Part shown: one piece after another, positions 1 through 5,056 of the stretch
Position numbering within the stretch: the stretch's first letter is position 1
Layout of the letters: each line of letters begins with the position of its first letter
NCBI GenBank assembly: GCA_013153105.1
Contig: JAADFC010000036.1
Coordinates: forward strand, 1 to 5,056
DNA: 5,056 bases
Direction of reading: 5' to 3'
DNA from: Thermoproteota archaeon
GTDB taxonomy: Archaea > Thermoproteota > Thermoprotei_A > Sulfolobales > Pyrodictiaceae
Program-made: the position numbers and the translations under genes
The notes under the pieces: model-generated
What the model was told of the DNA's origin: nothing
The model's database searches: none
What the model saw: only the letters and a program-made list of their open reading frames with translations

Positions 1-411
1 GCTCCCCTGCCTGCACTCCACCTGGAGGAGCGCTTCCGGCGGGTTGGAGTGTAGTGTCGCCCTGCAACCCTGGAGTTCTGCCAGCTTCTCCAGCGCCTCC
101 CGGGGTAGCCTGTGCGCTAGAGGTATGCCGGCCATGACCGCGCCGGCCACTAGGATGGGCTCCGCCTCCACTGCTACTATTGCAGCGGGCGCGGTGCCGT
201 ACTCCTTCATAGCGTATATCACGTAGCTGCCGACGGTGCTGCCCCGCGTCGCGGGTATGACGAGAATGCTGCTGCTCATGCTCCTGCCGTCGGGTAGCCG
301 GCCGGTCTTAGGGTCGACTTCACCGTAGAAGGAGAGGGGGTGCGGGTAGACTAGCAGGGGGCCGCTCGCCTCGCCCTCGACGAGGCCCCGCAGCTTTATG
401 GCGAGCTGCAT
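1..411 (-). CDS. Phosphomevalonate dehydratase small subunit (AcnX swivel domain, DUF126), 3' end cut by window edge
   Basis: This is the small subunit of mevalonate 5-phosphate dehydratase, which with the large subunit just upstream removes water from mevalonate 5-phosphate to give trans-anhydromevalonate 5-phosphate (archaeal mevalonate pathway, cytoplasm). I translated it by hand: 137 codons with no stop before base 1. The family is about 130-150 residues, so only a short tail should be missing. The protein starts MQLAIKLRGLVEGEASG and carries the family signature PLSFYGEVDPKTG (25-37) and the PATRGSTVGSY segment (53-63). Ser59 in that segment lies where this swivel domain of the aconitase superfamily places its catalytic serine; that assignment is from family knowledge. 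The ATG at 409-411 is chosen because a GGGGAGG ribosome site lies 6 nt upstream. It begins 13 nt after the large-subunit stop, so the two subunits are probably co-translated. In other organisms AcnX subunits can act on hydroxyproline, but the UbiD neighbour argues for phosphomevalonate. Confidence 0.92.
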   Translation of the reverse strand, partial: MQLAIKLRGLVEGEASGPLLVYPHPLSFYGEVDPKTGRLPDGRSMSSSILVIPATRGSTVGSYVIYAMKEYGTAPAAIVAVEAEPILVAGAVMAGIPLAHRLPREALEKLAELQGCRATLHSNPPEALLQVECRQGS

Positions 412-417
412 CGCCGG

Positions 418-424
418 CCTCCCC
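418..424 (-). promoter_or_regulatory. Ribosome binding site of the small subunit
   Basis: GGGGAGG on the minus strand sits 6 nt before the ATG at 409-411 and directly abuts the large-subunit TAA stop (425-427). It fixes the start of the small subunit and implies reinitiation or internal entry on the shared mRNA. Confidence 0.8.
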
Positions 425-1639
425 TTAGGGGGCCACTTGCCGGGGGCTGAGCCCCGTCTGGAGCCGGAAATAGTCTTCAAGGTTTACCAGCGCCACCCGC
501 GTGCGGTGCCGTCTCGCTATGTAGAAGGCTGTTTTCACCGAGTCGGTCGCCACGGTGTCTACGAGGCCGCGGAGCCTGGTTACCACCAGGCAGGTGCCCG
601 GTAGCAGCACTATGTTCATGCGCCGGAGCCTGCGGGCCTCAGCCGCAAGCCCTGGGGGGACGCTTCCGGGCACTGCTATCCATAGGGGCCGCCTGGGCGG
701 ACCGTATCTCTCGACAAGGCTTCGGACCTTCTCGAGTATACTGGCCGGCTCGTGGTGGGGGCAGCCGGTGAAGAACACCTCGGCCTCACCGGGCTCTGCT
801 GTGGACAGTTCATCCAGAGCCTCGCGGAGCTCAGCCTCGCCTATAGCCACCCTTTCTATGGGCTCCCGCGGAGGCCCGTGATCCTCCGGGGACAGCCCCT
901 TCAACAGGCACATGGCCGTCGAGCCCGAGGCGGCCGCCGCCGCGCATAGGGCTATCCCCTGCCTTTCATCGAGGGCTCCTTCGCCGGTGTCGATGTAGGG
1001 GACCAGGTTCCCGGACAGCCTCCCGACTATGTAGCCGACGAGGCCCGCCCCTAGCTCGCCCTCCACACCGGTCTCGACGCGGACGTGGATGCTCGGCTTA
1101 CGGTTCTCCGGCAGATGCAGCCCCCAGCGGTAGGTTCGGCCCACCAGCGCCGCGGCGAGAGCCAGGGGGCCCGCTTCCCGGTTACTCCTAGCCCCGTAGA
1201 TGCTGTTGGCCACCGCGACCGCGCTCGATTCACCCCATGCCAGGTGCTCTCCGAGCCCCGGCTGCCTCAGGGTGTATGGTATGCATGTGGCGCTCCTACG
1301 GAACCCCATTGCTTCAAGCGTCCGGATAACCTCTAACTGCTTCTGAAGGAGCTCGGGATCCCTGTTTACCGGGGCGTCGTCTAGAAAGCTTGTCCCCGCC
1401 GGGTTGTATGTTGAGAACACCGCCACCCGGCCGCCGCTCTCGAGGAGCCTCTTCATGAACCGGAGGCCTGGCTCGCCTATGTTGTCGTAGGAGATGCCGC
1501 TCGCGTGAGCATGGTTTATCTCCACGAGCCTCTCTGCGCCCAGCGCCTCGCCGACCTTCACTACGAGCTTGAGTGCTACAGCCTTGGCCTCGCCCTCCTC
1601 CCCGTTTAGTATGCGCTCCTCCTCTCTGGTCAGGTACAT
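425..1639 (-). CDS. Phosphomevalonate dehydratase large subunit (aconitase X catalytic domain)
   Basis: This is the Fe-S catalytic subunit of mevalonate 5-phosphate dehydratase in the archaeal mevalonate pathway. The 404-residue product is close to the usual length of the family (roughly 390-400). It begins with the typical MYLTREEERILNGEEGEA segment, followed by HAHASGISYDNIGEPGL (43-59) and the STYNPAGTSF loop (76-85). Three cysteines fall in the conserved AcnX contexts and are the likely cluster ligands: Cys119 (SATCIPY), Cys293 (TGCPHHEP) and Cys350 (LPGTCLVV). The ATG at 1637-1639 is 2 nt after the UbiD stop and has a strong ribosome site 8 nt upstream. The gene order UbiD, large subunit, small subunit places two consecutive pathway steps on one transcript. 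Bacterial relatives of the same fold dehydrate cis-3-hydroxy-L-proline; that role is unlikely here because of the adjacent decarboxylase and the archaeal context. No frameshift or missing core motif is seen. Confidence 0.94.
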   Translation of the reverse strand: MYLTREEERILNGEEGEAKAVALKLVVKVGEALGAERLVEINHAHASGISYDNIGEPGLRFMKRLLESGGRVAVFSTYNPAGTSFLDDAPVNRDPELLQKQLEVIRTLEAMGFRRSATCIPYTLRQPGLGEHLAWGESSAVAVANSIYGARSNREAGPLALAAALVGRTYRWGLHLPENRKPSIHVRVETGVEGELGAGLVGYIVGRLSGNLVPYIDTGEGALDERQGIALCAAAAASGSTAMCLLKGLSPEDHGPPREPIERVAIGEAELREALDELSTAEPGEAEVFFTGCPHHEPASILEKVRSLVERYGPPRRPLWIAVPGSVPPGLAAEARRLRRMNIVLLPGTCLVVTRLRGLVDTVATDSVKTAFYIARRHRTRVALVNLEDYFRLQTGLSPRQVAP

Positions 1640-1641
1640 GT

Positions 1642-2952
1642 CTACCGCTCCACCCTCCCAGCGCCGGGTATGCGGGGCCTACGATACCTCTTCCTCTCCC
1701 CCAGGGGCGCCGTGGCGTCTACGATTATCTTAGTGGTCAATCCCTCGCGCGCGCTGGGGTCGAGCGTGGACCCCCTGGCGTGGGGTACAACTACGAGGCC
1801 CCGGTCAGCCTGGAGCCTCGTGGCTATGGCCCACTCTACCTCGCGCGGGTTATCCGGGTCTATGTCATCGTCGACGACAACTACATGCTTCACGCTGGGG
1901 TGAGCGGCTAAAGCGGCGAAACCGGCTGTCTTCCCGTCGCCGTCGTGGAGCTTCTCTATAGAGACCACCGCGTGCAGCCACATGCCGCCGCCTGGTGTGA
2001 GGCGGACCTTCCTGACCCTCGGCACGGAGCGGCTGACCGCGTTGTACACCGATGCCTCCCTCGGGAAGCCCATCAACAGCATATGCTCCACGCCGCCTGG
2101 GAGTATTACATGCATGATGGGCTCGCGCCTCTTGTTAACGTAGACTGCATCTATTTTCAGCACGGGCTCCTCGCGGCGCTCGTCGTAGAGCTGTAAGAGG
2201 TCGGTGAAGGGCCCCTCTGGGGCGCGCTCGGGCCCGAGTACAGCCTCAACAACCATGGAGGCGCCGCAGGGGACGGGCAGCCTGTACCTGGGAGTCTCGC
2301 AGACGGAGAGGCTGCCCCCGAGCAGGGAGGCTGCCAGGCCTAGCTCGAAGAACCCGTAGGGCGGGCTGGAGGCCGCGGCCAGCAGTATCCGGGGGTCGAC
2401 GCCTATGGCCACCGCCACGGGCAGCCCCTCAGGGGAGCGTTGGAGCATTGAGTAGAGGTGACGGGGTACAACTCTCACAGCCGCGTAGCTCGCGTCGTCA
2501 GCCACCATTATCCGGTGTATAGACGCGTTGCAGGCGTCCTCGAGGCATGCGATGAAAACCGCCGAGGTTACATAGAGGCCTCCGTCGTCCTCGTAGAAGC
2601 GCAGAGCGGGGAGGACCTCTAGTCCCCCTTTCACCGGTGTGTACCAGGAATTGAAGTCACCCCTTTCCAGCCGGCCGGGGTTAGAGGCCGCCTGCTCGAG
2701 GAGCGTGTATGCCTCCCGGTCGCTCTCGACGCCTAGGAGCTGGTAGAGGAGCTGGCGGCTTACTATCAGGTTGGCGGCCAGCCTCCAGGGGTAGCCGCGC
2801 ACCCGGAAGAGGAGGGCCCTCAAACCGTCGCGGCGGGCTATCTCGGCCGCCGCCTGGTAAACCCTGTCCAGAGGCTCACGGGCCTCGTCGAGGAGGCCCC
2901 TGCCCCTGAGGAGGCTTAGCACCGGCTCGAGGGAGCCGTCTATATTACGCAT
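1642..2952 (-). CDS. Anhydromevalonate phosphate decarboxylase (UbiD family, prenyl-FMN dependent)
   Basis: It is predicted to decarboxylate trans-anhydromevalonate 5-phosphate to isopentenyl phosphate using prenylated FMN and a divalent metal. The 436-residue protein has a full UbiD fold. Its C-terminal half is especially typical: TPGGGMWLHAVV (319-330), HVVVVDDDIDPDNP (356-369), ATRLQADRGLVVVPHARGS (377-395) and KIIVDATAPLG (408-418). By spacing against my recollection of Aspergillus Fdc1, the metal ligands correspond to Asn142, His165 (RHL) and Glu203. The catalytic Glu-Arg-Glu triad corresponds to Arg147, Glu246 (EGPF) and Asp251; Asp at the last place also occurs in E. coli UbiD. All are present. 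The ATG at 2950-2952 overlaps the kinase gene by 13 nt and has GGGGAGG 8 nt upstream, so translation is probably coupled. Ubiquinone or menaquinone synthesis is the alternative role for a UbiD protein. The adjacent phosphomevalonate dehydratase genes make the mevalonate role much more likely. Confidence 0.92.
   Translation of the reverse strand: MRNIDGSLEPVLSLLRGRGLLDEAREPLDRVYQAAAEIARRDGLRALLFRVRGYPWRLAANLIVSRQLLYQLLGVESDREAYTLLEQAASNPGRLERGDFNSWYTPVKGGLEVLPALRFYEDDGGLYVTSAVFIACLEDACNASIHRIMVADDASYAAVRVVPRHLYSMLQRSPEGLPVAVAIGVDPRILLAAASSPPYGFFELGLAASLLGGSLSVCETPRYRLPVPCGASMVVEAVLGPERAPEGPFTDLLQLYDERREEPVLKIDAVYVNKRREPIMHVILPGGVEHMLLMGFPREASVYNAVSRSVPRVRKVRLTPGGGMWLHAVVSIEKLHDGDGKTAGFAALAAHPSVKHVVVVDDDIDPDNPREVEWAIATRLQADRGLVVVPHARGSTLDPSAREGLTTKIIVDATAPLGERKRYRRPRIPGAGRVER
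1648..1659 (-). promoter_or_regulatory. Ribosome binding site of the dehydratase large subunit
   Basis: The minus strand reads GGGAGGGTGGAG, ending 8 nt before the ATG at 1637-1639. It lies inside the last codons of the UbiD gene and supports both the chosen start and translational coupling. Confidence 0.75.
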
Positions 2953-4286
2953 CGCAGCGGCCTCCCCGTCTCCTCGAAGTCCTCGCCCAGCCGGATGCCG
3001 CCCAGGATTAATCCCTTAACCTCGCCTTCATGGGGGGTGGCTATTCTTGCCTTCATCGCCCGCAGGTCTATGTCGCGTATTATCGCCAGCGACTCCTCTA
3101 CGCCGCTGGCACCGACAATGGCTGCGAGCGTGCCTGGGACGAGTCTCTTGTCGAGTATGTACACCTGTTTCCCGAGCGCTGTCGAGAGCTTCTCAACAGC
3201 CCCCGGGTCCGGCTGGCCGCGTGTGACCACGTAGACTGTGTCATAGGTCTCGCTGGCTGCCTCAACGGGCACCCGGAGGACTGAGCTGTAGCCCTCGGCG
3301 ACCTCGGGCGGCAGCGGCTCGCCGGAGAAGAAGCAGCTCCCCTGTACACTGACCTCAGAGAGGTCGAGTACCCTTTCAGCGAGGCTGGAGAGGAAGGCGC
3401 GGTACCGCTCCCCGCGGAGGCTGCGCCTCTCACCGCGGTCGCGCTCCCGCCTCACCTGGGGGCTGCGCAGGTAGTACACGCCGCAGCCGAGCCGGCTGTA
3501 CTGGCGCTCCAGCATGCGGTAGAGCTTCTGGTCGCCGACGACTATCAGGGTGTCTATCGACGCGAACCTGGCCGCCTCAACCTTGTACTCGATAGAGTTG
3601 ACCCCCTGCACCCAGCCGTCGGTGTCTACCGCCACCACCTCGGCGCCGTTCCGGCGGAGCCATTCGACAAGGTCTACTACTGCCGCCACTATCCGCCTCT
3701 CCGCCCTCTGCGGGGTCACGTAGCCCACGAAACGGAACCTCTCCGCCCTAACCTCGCGCAGCCAAAGTATACGGCGGCTCGGCAGCGCTGCAGAGACGCA
3801 GGCCGGCGGGCCCACATCTGCCTGGCCAACGTCGGCGTCGACGACGCCGGGCCTCATGCCGTACTCTAGGGCGCGGTTCACTATCAGTGCGGTCACACTG
3901 GATTTCCCCGCGTCGGTCGGGCCTAGCACCATGAAGCTTCTACAGCCGCGCCTCACGAGGCTATCGATTGTCGCCACCCACTCGTCGAGAGGCTCCTCGC
4001 CGGGCCTCGGCTTCTCTACGACACCGCCATAGTCGAGTAACACCTCCACACTGGAGTCGACGAGCGCCTTGACGGCATAGCTGCGGAACTCGCTCACCGA
4101 GACCTCGTCGCCCGGCTTGAATATAGCGCCGAGGATCATCACCTGCCCACGCGCCACGCGCAGCCGGGCAGGTCCCTGTAGCCTAGCCATTTGGCCTTCT
4201 ACAAGCTCTAGCGTGACCCTGGTCAAAGCCTGCACCCCCTGCAGCCCTTGCGTTGCGGAGAGGCCTCCTACGGCCCGGGGCCGCAC
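2940..4286 (-). CDS. Clp1/Grc3-family polynucleotide 5'-hydroxyl kinase
   Basis: This is a P-loop kinase expected to phosphorylate 5'-OH ends of RNA (and possibly DNA) with ATP. Archaeal Clp1 has this activity in vitro and is thought to act in RNA processing or repair. In order: an N-terminal beta domain (about 22-95), Walker A GPTDAGKSS (122-130), a Walker B-type segment DADVGQADVGPP (150-161), the clasp TDGWVQG (222-228; Clp1 proteins have TxGW), an arginine-rich lid (about 274-297, RSPQVRRERDRG onward) and a C-terminal domain to residue 448. The length is somewhat above that of usual archaeal Clp1. The start is uncertain. The GTG at 4284-4286 has a poor ribosome site, and the first 20 residues look unrelated to the family. 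A TTG at 4224-4226 (codon 21) lies 6 nt after GGGGGTG and starts right at the beta domain. The stop overlaps the UbiD start by 13 nt. Grc3/Nol9 is the closest alternative label. Confidence 0.88.
   Translation of the reverse strand: MRPRAVGGLSATQGLQGVQALTRVTLELVEGQMARLQGPARLRVARGQVMILGAIFKPGDEVSVSEFRSYAVKALVDSSVEVLLDYGGVVEKPRPGEEPLDEWVATIDSLVRRGCRSFMVLGPTDAGKSSVTALIVNRALEYGMRPGVVDADVGQADVGPPACVSAALPSRRILWLREVRAERFRFVGYVTPQRAERRIVAAVVDLVEWLRRNGAEVVAVDTDGWVQGVNSIEYKVEAARFASIDTLIVVGDQKLYRMLERQYSRLGCGVYYLRSPQVRRERDRGERRSLRGERYRAFLSSLAERVLDLSEVSVQGSCFFSGEPLPPEVAEGYSSVLRVPVEAASETYDTVYVVTRGQPDPGAVEKLSTALGKQVYILDKRLVPGTLAAIVGASGVEESLAIIRDIDLRAMKARIATPHEGEVKGLILGGIRLGEDFEETGRPLRCVI
2961..2967 (-). promoter_or_regulatory. 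Ribosome binding site of the UbiD-family decarboxylase
   Basis: GGGGAGG on the minus strand lies 8 nt before the ATG at 2950-2952, within the 3' end of the kinase gene. It supports the start that overlaps the kinase stop. Confidence 0.8.
4233..4239 (-). promoter_or_regulatory. Possible ribosome binding site for an internal TTG start of the kinase
   Basis: The minus strand reads GGGGGTG, one mismatch from GGAGGTG, 6 nt before a TTG at 4224-4226 in the kinase frame. It is a better site than anything before the GTG at 4284-4286, so the real protein may lack the first 20 residues. Confidence 0.4.
4271..4283. repeat. Short perfect GC palindrome at the nuclease/kinase junction
   Basis: The sequence cggcccggggccg has 6-base arms that are exact reverse complements around one central base. 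In RNA it could form a 5-bp stem with a 3-nt loop. It lies between the stop of the RNase H-fold gene and the likely internal start of the kinase. In DNA this GC-rich it may be chance, and no U-run follows it, so I do not call it a terminator. Confidence 0.3.
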
Positions 4287-4295
4287 CCCTGAGGG

Positions 4296-4922
4296 TTAGG
4301 CGAGCGTGGCGCGGAGGGCTATCACGGCAGCAGCCCGGACATGGTCTGCCACCCCGTCGAGGCCCGCGAGGCCGGGCACTAGGGCGCGGTTGGTGGCGTG
4401 CTCGTCCACAAGCCTCGCCGCTAGCCCGCATCCCTGCAGCGTCTCGAGGGCCTGCAGCGCGTAGTGGCGCGAGGCGGGGCTGTAGCCCACGCCCACGAGC
4501 AGAGGCGCTGTCACCCTCCCGGCGACGTGGCAGGCCAGCCTGGCCGCCTCGTGTACGCTTCTGAGCACCTCGCCGTGTACCAGGAAGCCTCTAGCCATCA
4601 ACGCCAGGCCCGTCCTCCTCTCGCCCGGGTCGATGCCCAGCAGGTACTCGCGGGGAGGCTTTAACGCCTCGACAACCCTGATAACGCTGCCCAACACGTC
4701 ACCGCGGTCGACAGCCACGAGCCCCGGGTGGCTGAGGCAGCCCCTGGGGGCCAGGGGCGCATCCGCTAGGTCCAGGAGGAGGCTCCGCGACGCCAGGCAC
4801 TCCCTCTCCCCGCGGGGAATGAGCCCCGAGAGGCCCAGCCCCCGGAGCGTGTCGAGTAGCCGCCTCGCAAAGCCGCCGTGGCTGCTCCAGACAGCCACCG
4901 GCCCCACGCCACGGGCCTGCAA
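4296..4922 (-). CDS. RuvC/YqgF-like RNase H-fold protein, putative nuclease
   Basis: The C-terminal half (about 93-207) looks like a small RNase H-fold domain of the RuvC/YqgF type. It has a first strand YLLGIDPGERRTGLALM (93-109) with Asp98, a strand LLVGVGYSP (141-149), LVDEHATNRA (171-180) with Asp173 and Glu174, and DHVRAAAVIAL (193-203) with Asp193. These match the YqgF order: D-x-G, VGLP, DER, D-x-x-AAA. The strand at 141-149 has no acidic residue, as in YqgF and unlike RuvC. The substrate is unknown; a junction, pre-rRNA or other RNA is possible. Residues 1-92 are not recognised; they contain HGGFARRLLDTLRGLG (15-30) and a LVAVDRGDVLGSVIRVVEALK stretch (68-88). An in-frame TAG lies 9 nt upstream of the TTG at 4920-4922, so this is the earliest start. 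GTG codons at 4905-4907 and 4896-4898 are alternatives, and no start has a good ribosome site. The stop is 9 nt before the kinase GTG. Confidence 0.62.
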   Translation of the reverse strand: MQARGVGPVAVWSSHGGFARRLLDTLRGLGLSGLIPRGERECLASRSLLLDLADAPLAPRGCLSHPGLVAVDRGDVLGSVIRVVEALKPPREYLLGIDPGERRTGLALMARGFLVHGEVLRSVHEAARLACHVAGRVTAPLLVGVGYSPASRHYALQALETLQGCGLAARLVDEHATNRALVPGLAGLDGVADHVRAAAVIALRATLA

Positions 4923-4990
4923 GGCCTTCTACACACCCGCACCGGGGCTCCAGCCCATCTACCCTGGGGAGAGGTGGGGCCTGCGTAGCG
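4923..4990. promoter_or_regulatory. Short region between divergent genes; promoter expected but none recognised
   Basis: These 68 nt separate the minus-strand operon from the probable plus-strand gene at 4991 and should hold or adjoin both promoters. The stretch is G+C rich and I see no archaeal TATA box or BRE on either strand. The only clear signal is a plus-strand GGGGAGAGGTGGGG (4966-4979), a Shine-Dalgarno-like run for the rightward gene. The TATA element of each gene may lie inside the opposite coding region. Confidence 0.35.
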
Positions 4991-5056
4991 GTGCAACCCT
5001 GCAGGCTCCTAGATAGGCTCGCCGCCCGCGCTGGCGTGGTGCTCGTCTACGGCCCC
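4991..5056 (+). CDS. N-terminus of a probable P-loop ATPase, cut by window edge
   Basis: A GTG at 4991-4993 opens the only plus-strand frame that stays open to the edge, giving 22 residues: VQPCRLLDRLAARAGVVLVY then GP (the first residue would be Met). A short helix followed by a hydrophobic strand ending in YGP is how RecA/RadA-type and other P-loop ATPases lead into Walker A (GPxGxGKT), which would fall just outside the window. A GAGGTG motif at 4971-4976 could serve as ribosome site, though its 14-nt spacing to the GTG is long. No other ATG, GTG or TTG in this frame is seen between about 4925 and 4991. A RadB/RadC-like recombinase paralogue is one guess. The visible part is too short to name the family, and a chance open frame cannot be excluded. 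Confidence 0.5.
   Translation, partial: MQPCRLLDRLAARAGVVLVYGP

Larger units (their letters stand above)
1..4922 (-). other. Probable five-gene operon ending in the archaeal mevalonate pathway module
   Basis: The five minus-strand genes are co-directional and nearly without gaps: 9 nt (or 69 nt with the internal kinase start), a 13-nt overlap, 2 nt and 13 nt. The last three each have a strong Shine-Dalgarno placed in the preceding gene or junction. I see no terminator between them. A single transcript from upstream of 4922 through the left edge is the simplest reading, although an internal promoter cannot be ruled out. Confidence 0.7.

Noticed and set aside
61..73. Ten-base match tgcaaccctg shared with the 4992-5001 region
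   Set aside because: Too short and isolated; one copy lies within conserved coding sequence. Most likely chance.
44..226. Plus-strand open frame of 60 codons at the left edge
   Set aside because: It lies antisense to the clearly conserved small subunit, which reads without interruption on the minus strand.
398..949. Overlapping plus-strand open frames opposite the dehydratase large subunit
   Set aside because: They have no recognisable motifs, are rich in Arg, Ser, Pro and Gly as expected for antisense of a high-GC gene, and lie opposite a well-supported AcnX gene.
1573..2196. Plus-strand open frames opposite the decarboxylase
   Set aside because: Low-complexity shadows of the UbiD-family reading frame, with no ribosome sites or family signatures.
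2220..2265. Loss of a catalytic Glu in the decarboxylase (Ser232 in place of Glu of AEIVLEG)
   Set aside because: On mapping by spacing, the catalytic and metal residues fall at Asn142, Arg147, His165, Glu203, Glu246 and Asp251, all present. The replaced Glu is not one of them, so I do not call the enzyme broken.
4271..4283. Intrinsic terminator between the RNase H-fold gene and the kinase
   Set aside because: There is no T-rich run after the palindrome on the transcribed strand, and the genes are closely spaced as in an operon.
4253..4564. Plus-strand open frame of 103 codons, very arginine rich, and the overlapping minus-strand frame 4183-4431
   Set aside because: Both are GC-driven shadows of the RNase H-fold and kinase genes, with extreme Arg/Pro/Ala/Gly content and no motif.
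4633..5016. Plus-strand open frame of 127 codons spanning the divergent region
   Set aside because: It is antisense to the RNase H-fold gene for most of its length, is Ser/Arg/Pro rich, and stops inside the better rightward frame that begins at 4991.
1..5056. CRISPR array, tRNA or rRNA genes, insertion sequence ends
   Set aside because: No regularly spaced direct repeats, no tRNA-like cloverleaf or rRNA sequence recognised, no transposase frame or terminal inverted repeats. Almost all of the window is accounted for by coding sequence.

Overview
The window looks like part of a hyperthermophilic archaeon of the Thermoproteota (Crenarchaeota), most plausibly Desulfurococcales, close to Pyrodictiaceae or Aeropyrum. 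This rests on the gene families present, the archaeal purple-type Shine-Dalgarno motifs (GGGGAGG, GGGAGGGTGGAG), frequent AGG arginine and ATA isoleucine codons, GTG/TTG starts and a G+C content well above 60% by eye. The taxon is an inference; no rRNA or other marker gene is present.

Layout: five genes lie head to tail on the minus strand from about 4922 down to the left edge. In transcription order they are a RuvC/YqgF-like RNase H-fold protein (4296-4922), a Clp1/Grc3-type polynucleotide 5'-hydroxyl kinase (2940-4286), a UbiD-family decarboxylase (1642-2952), the AcnX-type large subunit (425-1639) and the AcnX-type small subunit (411 to beyond base 1). Junctions are very tight: a gap of 9 nt or less than 70 nt depending on the kinase start, then a 13-nt overlap, a 2-nt gap and a 13-nt gap. 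The last three genes each have a good Shine-Dalgarno. A sixth gene, cut by the right edge, probably starts on the plus strand at 4991 and looks like the N-terminus of a P-loop ATPase.

The last three genes of the run make metabolic sense together. They are the two subunits of phosphomevalonate dehydratase and anhydromevalonate phosphate decarboxylase. These are the two signature steps of the archaeal (modified) mevalonate pathway, which runs from mevalonate 5-phosphate to trans-anhydromevalonate 5-phosphate to isopentenyl phosphate. Isopentenyl phosphate kinase would then make IPP for the ether lipids, and UbiX would supply prenylated FMN; neither is in the window. All catalytic and metal-binding positions I can map in the decarboxylase are present, and so are three candidate Fe-S cysteines in the dehydratase. 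The pathway is therefore very likely active.

The less expected part is that an RNA 5'-kinase and a possible RNase H-fold nuclease sit upstream in the same apparent operon. The nuclease-like protein carries an unrecognised N-terminal region of about 90 residues. It and the unexplained coupling of RNA enzymes to isoprenoid enzymes are the parts of the window most worth a second look. I found no tRNA, rRNA, CRISPR array, insertion sequence, convincing terminator or clear TATA box.
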